Of a stretch of DNA of 64,000 nucleotides, positions 1-9,223 are shown piece by piece. The stretch is from Lumbricus rubellus (taxonomy: Eukaryota > Annelida > Clitellata > Crassiclitellata > Lumbricidae): the NCBI GenBank assembly GCA_945859605.1, contig OX243824.1:32065869-32129868 (forward strand), read 5' to 3'. Below the pieces are notes generated by a model, which did not search any database, was not told the DNA's origin, and was given only the letters and a program-made list of their open reading frames with translations. The position numbers were made by a program, and so were the translations under genes. Each line of letters opens with the position of its first letter. The stretch's first letter is position 1.

Positions 1-205
1 GCAGAGAAGTTAAAGAGAGGCAGAGAAGTTGAAGAGAGGCAGAGAAGTTAAAGAGAGGCAGAGAAGTTAAAGAGAGGCAGAGAAGTTAAAGAAAAGCAAA
101 AAGTTAATGATAGGCAGGGAATTTAAAGAATGACAGAAAAGTCAGAGAATGATAAGGAAGTCTAAGAGAGGCAGAGAAGTTAAAGAGATGCAGAGAAGCT
201 CATAG
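1..205. repeat. Minisatellite, about 19-bp unit
   Basis: A unit close to AGGCAGAGAAGTTAAAGAG repeats head to tail from the window edge. The first copies are nearly perfect and later ones diverge. It lies in the dynein intron upstream of the first visible exon, and the array may continue to the left of the window. Confidence 0.85.
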
Positions 206-256
206 AAAAATACTATATAAAATAATGATGTCGATGTTTACAACTTGCATCTGTAG

Positions 257-626
257 CGATCACATGAAGGACCATGCATCCGCGTGGCGTCGATACTACG
301 ACGAGAAGTCTCCACACGACGCAGAACTTCCTCCTCCATTCAACTCTTCCCTCAACGACTTCCAGAAGATGATCGTCCTTCGATGTCTCCGTCCGGACAA
401 GGTCATTCCTGCGGTCACGAACTACGTCACGGAAAGACTCGGAAAGAACTTCGTCGAACCTCCGCCGTTCGACCTTGCAAAGTCGTTCGCTGATTCGAAT
501 TGCTGTGCTCCACTGATCTTCATCCTGTCGCCAGGAGCTGATCCGACGATGGCTTTGCTCAAGTTTGCGGAGGATAAGGGATTCGGTGGAGCAAAGTTTA
601 ACTCAATCTCACTTGGACAGGGACAA
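257..626 (+). CDS. Dynein heavy chain exon a
   Basis: Acceptor ...CATCTGTAG before 257 and donor GTGAGT after 626. The first base completes a split codon and 123 codons follow. It carries [25 protein letters not shown] and the [17 protein letters not shown] motif of AAA6, ending ISLGQGQ. The in-frame ATG at 225 lies in the intron and is not a start. Confidence 0.92.
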
Positions 627-3029
627 GTGAGTGGCTGTGTGTCTCTCTATCTGTCTCTGTGCCTCTGTCTCTGCCTCTCTTTCTTTGTCTCACTGTTTGT
701 CTCTGTTTGGCTGTGTTTGTCTCTGTTTGGTTCTGTATGTCTCTGTCTGTCTCTGTCTGTCTCTGTCTGTCTCTGTTTGGCTCTGTATGTCTCTGTCTGT
801 CTCTGTCTCTGTTTGGCTCTGTATGTCTCTGTCTGTCTCTGTTTGTCTCTGTTTGTCTATGTCTGTCTCAGTTTGTCTCTGTCTGTCTCTGTTTGTCTCT
901 GTCTGTCTCTGCCTCTCTTTCTTTGTGTGTCTCTCTCTCACTCTCTCTTTGGCTGTTTTTGTCTCTGTCTGTATGTCTGGCTTTGTATGTCTGTCTCTGT
1001 CTCTGTCTCTCTCTCTTTCCCTCTTTTGCTCGCTCATAGTAGCAGCAGTATTTAGAAGTAGTCAAAGCAACAACAGCATTATTGTTGTATATGTACATTT
1101 TGTCGGGACCCCTTCCCGCCATATGCACCCACACCCAAATCACCTAAATCCATTTACTCTCCACTTCCCTCCCTGCATACCTGACATATGGACAGACCCC
1201 CTTTAGACTAAATATTAGTAGTAGCAGTGCAGCAGTATTACTTTGTCAATTGAATGTGTGTCGCATAATTGATTCATTTTGCTTTCGTGTTTCTGTTGTA
1301 GGGACCGATAGCAGCGAAGATGATCATACAAGCGAAGGAGGATGGATGTTGGGTGATGCTACAGAATTGTCATCTCGCTGTTTCATGGATGTCATCGCTC
1401 GAGAAGATCTGCGAGGAGTTGACCATCGATAACACCAACTCAGACTTCCGTCTCTGGCTCACCAGCTATCCATCGAACAAAGTAAGACTTCTAGACTTCT
1501 ACCGATGAATGAACGGTGGATCAGTATGGAGGGAGTTGGGGTTGGGGTGGGTGGATGATTGGGTGGGTGGTTTGATCAAGGCCGTAGCCAGGATTTGATT
1601 TCGGGGGTGTTTCCAGCTATCCATCGAATAAAGTAAGACTCTTCGGATGGGTGGATAGATGGATGGGGGGTCCGCATGGAGGGGAGGTGGAAATGAGTGG
1701 GTGGATGGATTATTGGGTGGGTTGGTGGATGGGTTTGTCGATAAATGGGTGGTTTGGTGGTTGGATGGGTAGGCGAATGATTTACATTTATTGGTGGATG
1801 TGGATGGGTGGGTTGATGGGTAGGTTAGTAGATGAATGGGTGGACGAATTTGTTGGTAGATATGGATTGATGAATGAATGGCTGAATAGATGGATGGATC
1901 ACTTAGTGGTAGGTGCCATGTCATTCTGTATTATGTAGATATCAACTTTCAAACTAGATGAAAGATTCTAGATTCTAGTTAAAGTTAAGAAGTTGGAAAT
2001 ATTAAATGAATTTTCTGCTGATCATGAGAAAGTATTAGAATAACCATGGCACAGATTATTTCACAATTGATCTGTTCCTTTTGTAATTGCAATTGTTGTT
2101 GTTACCTATTGTCTTTTAGTTTCCAGTGACCGTCCTTCAGAACGGAGTGAAGATGACGAATGAGCCTCCCACTGGTCTGCGCCAGAATCTTCTCCAGTCC
2201 TACCTCACCGATCCCATCAACGATACAGGATTCTTCGAGGGATGTCGCGGAAAAGAAGCGGTACAAAATAATTCAATTCGAATACTTTCGTTTCAAGCTT
2301 TTCAGACTAGAGCTGTACCAAATACTAGCAAGCATTATTTACTAATTATATGGCTGAATACTTACTTATGTAGAAACATACATGCATACATTCGTACATG
2401 CATACTTACATAGTTTCATGCATGTAAGCATACATAATTAATCAAACATACGTATGTACATGCGTACAATCCGTGCAATGTGCATGCGCATATGTTCGTT
2501 GCCAGAAACCTGGGTCCTGGGGGTTGGTTGCAGGTTCGAATCCACCTCAAGTCATTGCGTAGGGACCACGGGCAAGTCCTTCACTTGCAATTGCTCAGTG
2601 CTTTGGCGTGAAACTCCGATGCAGTGTCGTGCTGCAGTCGGGAGCGCCTCTGAGTAGTGAGTTTGAAGGGGCGCTATAACAAGTGCACATACAAACAAAC
2701 AAACAAATAATCGCAATCGTAATCTTCAGATTTTGAAAGCCAACTGCAGGGCACCAGCTTATTCACGAGCACTGCATCTCTGAATGGTTGAGACCATGTA
2801 CGCCCTGAAAAGCCAAAACACAGTAACTGGTAAGCTACTGTGTTTTACCTTTTCTGTGCAGCATAGTTATGCATATAAGAACTATACTTAGCCAAAATAA
2901 TAGTATTGTATTAGAATTCTCGGATTAAAGCAATGTCAGAATTTCCTGGCGATTTGTTTCTAACTCTAAGAAAGACGTGAAGCAAAAGCATTATTTTCTG
3001 ATGTCTGTGTGATAATCAGGTCTTTGAGA

Positions 3030-3064
<35 letters not shown>

Positions 3065-6000
3065 TATCAGGTCTTTGAGAAGCTGCTCTTCGGTCTCTGC
3101 TTCTTCCATGCGCTCGTTCAAGAGAGACGCAAGTTCGGTCCACTGGGATGGAACATTCCGTACGGATTCAACGAGTCCGATCTACGTATATCCGTCCGAC
3201 AACTCCAGGTATATCGCATTGATTTCTGTTAATATGTTTGTTGTATTAATATATTTCATTTAATAGACAAATGCGACCTGGTGTCTGATTGGTAACGCGC
3301 TTGCTCACGGAGTGGGTGGTTGCGGGTTGAAAGTACTCTATGAAGGTACTCTGTGAAGATACTCCATAAAATACTGTTTCAGGTACTCCATGAATGTACT
3401 CTTTGAAAGTGCTTTATTAAAGTATTTCTTGAGAGCATTCTGTGAAAGTAGTCTAAAAAAACTACTCTATGAATATACTCTATGAAGTACTCGTAATGTG
3501 CTCTATGAAAGTAGTCTGAATGTACTATGCGAAAGTACTGTATGAATGTACTTATTTGAATATACCATATGAAATACTCTTTGAAAGTACTACTCTGCGA
3601 CATACTATTTGATTTGTTTTAACGATGTTTGCATCTTTGGCTGTGTGTCCAGATGTTCGTAAACGAGTATGCGGAGGTTCCATTCGACGCGATCACGTAT
3701 CTAACAGGAGAATGCAACTACGGCGGTCGTGTGACTGATGATTGGGACAGACGATCTCTCCTCACAATCCTCTCGGATTTCTACACTCCAAAGATCATTG
3801 ACGATCCAAAGTATAAGTTCTCTGTCAGCGGAATCTACTTTGCGCCACCGAAAGGAACGTACAACGAGTACGTGGAATTCATCAAGGTAATGAATCAATT
3901 CATTCGTTCAGCTTTTGCTTATGTTGGTGTCGTTGCGTTTTGATGTGTTGATGCTGGCTGATTGAACTGCTCGATTTGATGCATCTTAAAGGTGTGCTAT
4001 GTAAATCCTGGTTGGTTGATTGGTTGATTGATTGATGGATTAGTTGATTGATTGGTTGGTTGATTGATTGACTGACTGATTCTTGCAATTGGTTCATTTG
4101 TCAATTGTGTTGATTTTTGGCAATAGTCTTTCAGCGCTAGGCGTATGATGTGGAGGGAAGTAGGGATATTTGTGTCTTGGATGGGAGTGTAATTGTAATC
4201 GTGAATTTACCGGGTACATATTTATATAGCGCCTCTTCAAGAGACACTCCTCAGGGGCGCTCCCGACCTGACAGCAACAACTTTCAGAACTTTCTTTCTT
4301 GCTGTCATTTATAGCAGTGTGTTTGGGCGTGGTATGCCATCCGTGTGTTTGTTCATTATCTATATAAATAAAAATGTAACGGCGTACGCACCATGCAAAC
4401 TTAGACGAGCAAGATCTCCCAAAGTAACCTACCGATTATTTTCAAAATCTCACCAAAACGTTCCATTCAAATACGTGCGTGTTCTTTTAAATTTTTTGTC
4501 TTCGAAAACCGCAATCTTTAACAGCAATAATATTTAATCAAATTCGTCGGCTATTTCTATGCAATTTACACGTCGTCGCTAATCAACAGTGACCAGACGA
4601 AACATAGAATGAGGTCGCGTGCCGTGACGTCATAAGCGAGTCGCATACTAATTTCCGTTAATTCAAAATCGAAAGCGGACTTTCACCTTTCTTGGGGGGA
4701 GGGGAGGGGGAGAGGGAGGGGGAGGGAGGGGGACGGGGAGGGGAGGGGAGAGGGAGGGAAGGGGAGGGGGAGGGAAGGGGAGTTGGTGGGCGAGGGGGAG
4801 GGGGAGGAGGTTGGGGAGGTGGAAGGTAGGGAGGGATGGTTGGATGCTCTTTTCAGCCACAGCAACGCGTGGCCGGGTTCAGCTAGTTTTATAATAAAAC
4901 GAGTATATGCAGAATTGAGCTTTTCCAAGGTTGACCCAGTGGTCTGAAATGAGTTCCAACAGGAGTTACATCTACTTCCTGGGGCTCTTAATCAGGCCTT
5001 TTTTATTCAACTCAAAAACTATTCTGCGTGCTAGTGTCGGGAGCACCTCTGAGTAGTGCCCTTTCAAGAGACACTATAGAAATTCTTGAATGAATGAATG
5101 AATGAATGAATGAATAAGTCATTGTGTGTGTGTGTGTGTGTGTGTTTGTTGCAGAGCCTTCCAACAGCGCAACTGCCAGAGGTGTTTGGAATGCACGACA
5201 ATGTTGACATCTCAAAGGAACTTCAGGAGACGAGGTTGCTGTTTGACAGCGTTCTACTAACGCAGGGAAAGGCAGACGCAGGCGGATCCGGTAAAACAGA
5301 CGACTCACTGTTCAAGATTGCGTCAGACATACTCACCAAGGTAAGACTGTCTTTAGTATACCAAGGTAAGACATACTCGCCAAGGTAAGACTGTCTTTAG
5401 TATACCAAGGTAAGACATACTCACCAAGGTAAGACTGTCTTTAGTATACCAAGGTAAGACATACTCGCCAAGGTAAGACTGTCTTTAGTATACCAAGGTA
5501 AGACATACTCACCAAGGTAAGACTGTCTTTAGTATACCAAGGTAAGACATACTCGCCAAGGTAAGACTGGCTTTAGTATACCAAGGTAAGACATACTCAC
5601 CAAGGTAAGACTGTCTTTAGTATACCAAGGTAAGACATACTCACCAAGGTAAGACTTCTTTAGTGTACCAAGGTAAGACTTTCTCACCAAGGTAAGAATG
5701 TCTTTAGTATACCAAGATAATAATATAGGGTCACACGTTTTTACTAGGGTAAGGCTTTTTCTAATACACCAAGGTAAAACAACTTCAGACATACTGACAG
5801 TAGGAACCTTGGGCAAGTCCTTCACTCGCAATTGCTCAGTGCTTCGGCGAAACTCCGATGCAGTGTCCACTCTGTAGTCGGGAGCGCCTCTGAGTAGGGA
5901 GCTTGAAGGGGCGCTATAACAATAGGTCACTGAGCACTACTCCTTTGAAATGGTTATAAGTGAATTAGATTTGCAGAAAGTCATATAGCGCTTCAATTTC

Positions 6001-6239
6001 ACCATTTCATGTTTATCAATAATTATTATGCTGTAATAAGAGATAACCACCAAAAAAACATGTTACAAGGATGTTTATCTAACACCTTAAACTAATCATT
6101 GATCTGATTTTTGTCTGATTTATCTTCACAGTTGCCGAAGGACTTTGATCTCGAGCAGGCGTTGATAAAGTATCCAGTCGTCTATCAGGAATCAATGAAC
6201 ACCGTTCTCGTCCAGGAGATGGACCGATTCAACCGGTAG

Positions 6240-6287
<48 letters not shown>

Positions 6288-9176
6288 ACTTCAACATTTA
6301 TTGAAAAACCACTCAAGCTGAAAACAAAACAAAAAACAGAAATTTGATCAAGCATAGAGTGCATTGTTATCGTCTCCGGGGTAGGGTGTAAAAGTTCCTC
6401 TAAAAGCAACGGCGTTGAAACGCTGTGTACAAATTGAAATCCTCTGGAAGAGGTAGATTATTTCCCTCGGATCGCCGGAAACAGCGGCACAACGGCGGCC
6501 CAACTCCAATAGAAATTCCCGACCCGTGCGATTGATGGGGCCCAACGTTTCAATAGCGATCGGCACAAATTCGTGGGAGACAGGAAGCGTGGAATATTTG
6601 TTGCATTTTCGATCCGCCGCATGTTCCGCAGCTCCTCCGGATTCCGTTGATGAAAGATTACTATTATTATTATTATTGTTATTACTATTGTTATTATTAT
6701 TATAATTATTATTATAATTATTATTATTATTATTATAATTATTATTATAATTATTATTATTATTATTGTTACTATTATCATTATCATCATTATTATTATT
6801 TCTCATCAGTTCAATGCATGAAAGGAATCGACGAGTGAAGGACTTGCATGGGGTCCCTACGTGGGGGCTTGAGGTGGATTCAAACCCGAAATCGTCCTGC
6901 TCCAAGGCACCGAATGTACCACTACATTACCACACTTAGGGCCTCTACCCAGAGGGATTTTTAGCTTCAGGAGCACCCATTGTCTTCGTGCACTACCATC
7001 ATTGACTGATTATTCACTCCCGCATTCATATTTGACTTTTAACCCTTGACCCTAACCTTTGACTTTTACTCTTTGACCCTAACCTTTCTTTGACTTTTAA
7101 CACTTGACTTTTAACACTTGACCCTAATCTTTGACTTTCACCCTTTGACTCTAACCTTTGACCCTAACATTTGACCCTAACCTTTGACTTTTAATCTTTG
7201 GCCCTAACCTTTGACTTTTAACCCTTCACCCTAACTTTTGACCCTTGACTTTTAACCCTTGACCCTAACCCTTGACCCTAACCCTTGAGTTTTAACCCTT
7301 GACTTTTAACCCTTGACCCTAACCTTTGACTTTTACCCTTTACCCTTGACTTTTAACCTTTGACTTACCTAGATTGTGACGTGTTGTTGTTGTTGTAGAC
7401 TGACGTCGATCGTGCGAAGCAGTCTGCAGAATCTGAAGAAGGCGATCAAGGGTCAAGTCGTGATGTCATCTGATCTAGAAGCACTGACCAACAGTCTTCT
7501 GATCGGAAGGATTCCTGCGATGTGGGCGAAGAGATCGTATCCTTCGCTGAAACCACTCGGAAGCTACATCAACGACCTCATCGAAAGACTCAAGTTCCTA
7601 CAGGTGACGATGATGACCATATTATTTAATGATAAAATATCATAAATAATGAAAATGATGATAATAATAATAATAAATAATAATATTAATGAAGATAATA
7701 ATAAATAATAATTTTGTGGACAGTAATAATTATGATGATAATAATGATAATAAATAGTAAAAATAGTTTTAGTGATAGTAATAATAATAGCCTATTAATA
7801 AGAATAATAATAATGATAATAATCAATAAATGTAAATCGAAAACTATCATATAAAGCTTACATTCCGGTTATGATAATAATATAAGTGATAACTTAAAAA
7901 TAATATTAATAATAATAATAATAATAATTTTTAATAATTTTGGTGATAATAATAATAATAATGATGCGGAGTCTTATCACTCGTCCATCCATAGTAATTA
8001 AACCATAAACAATGATCACAAGACTATAATTAATCTGTAGTCATTAAAGTCAGTAAAGTAATGTCATGTTAACTGTTGTAGCGTTGGTATGTCGATGGTA
8101 AGCCGATCGTCTTCTGGGTGTCTGGCTTCTACTTCACTCAAGCTTTCCTCACAGGAGTTCTGCAGAACTACGCTCGCAAATACACGATCCCTATCGATCT
8201 GCTCGCTTTCGACTTTCAGGTTTGTTACTATAGACATTCAACAAATCAATTCATACAAGAGTACCGTTATGTCTCTCTCTGTCTCTGTTTCTTTCTGTCT
8301 ATCTCTCTCTTTCTGTCTCTCTCTGCCTCTTTGTCTCTCTATGTCTCTTTCTGTGTCTCTTTCTGTTTCTCTCTGTCTCTCTGTGTCTCTTTCTGTCTCT
8401 CTGGCTTTTTCTGTCTCTTTTGGTCTCTGTCTCTCTCAGTTGTTGATATCCTGCTGCTAATTGAACTGGTTTTTTGTTCTGATTCATTTTATTTTGATGC
8501 ACCAGACATGAATGATGCTTTCAGTAACTGTTTTTGATGCACACGATACATGTTATAGTAGTTTACTATAAATTATACTTGTTGTTGTAAAAGACGGTCA
8601 AATATCTACCTTTATTTTTTGAAAATGATCTAAGGAAGACATGACAAGCACATGTATATGATTTGGGAATGCAAATGATTGGGGAATATAAATTAGTTGG
8701 GAGAAGATGGGTCAACAAGTTATTTCAGATGTGAATGAGACCAAGAATGTGATTGGTTCATAATGGAGGTTTTGTGTTAATTCTAGGAAAACCAACAATA
8801 GACAGGCTGACAATCGTGCAGAGTTGCCTGTCTCTGTTTGTCTGCCTATCTGCTGTTGTTTTCGGATCATAATACTATGCATGGATGGGTTGTAATGTAA
8901 TAGATCTGTCTCATGTGTGATGATGCATTTGTTGTAGCTGTTGAAGCAAGACACGAGTGAGAAGACGCCACCAGATGGAGCGTACATCTTTGGATTGTAT
9001 GCAGATGGAGCTAGATGGGACAGACAAAAGTATGTGTCACTCTATTTGCCTCTCTTTTTCTCTCCTTGTCTCTCTCTCTCTCTGTCTGTCTGTCTGTCTC
9101 TCTCTCTCCATCTCTTTCTGTCTGTCTGTATGTCTCTGTCTGTCTGTCTGTATGTCTCTCTCTGTCTGTCTGTCTG

Positions 9177-9223
<47 letters not shown>

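Larger units (their letters stand above)
1510..1905. repeat. Imperfect GGAT/GGTGG-rich repeat tract
   Basis: Purine/T-rich imperfect repeats of GGTGGATGGG type surround and follow the duplicated end of exon b. Open frames here are Trp/Met/Gly-rich and look like repeat translations. Confidence 0.7.

Noticed and set aside
225..256. ATG at 225 as start of the dynein frame
   Set aside because: The bases before 257 form an intron end (TAG acceptor), and dynein homology continues upstream of this exon in the family.
1250..1508. Overlapping short frames over exon b in other phases
   Set aside because: Only the phase matching dynein (GPIAAKMI...) joins its neighbours through splice sites.
5326..5720. 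Regularly spaced repeats, CRISPR-like at first sight
   Set aside because: Units are contiguous head-to-tail with no unique spacers, inside a eukaryotic gene; it is a minisatellite.
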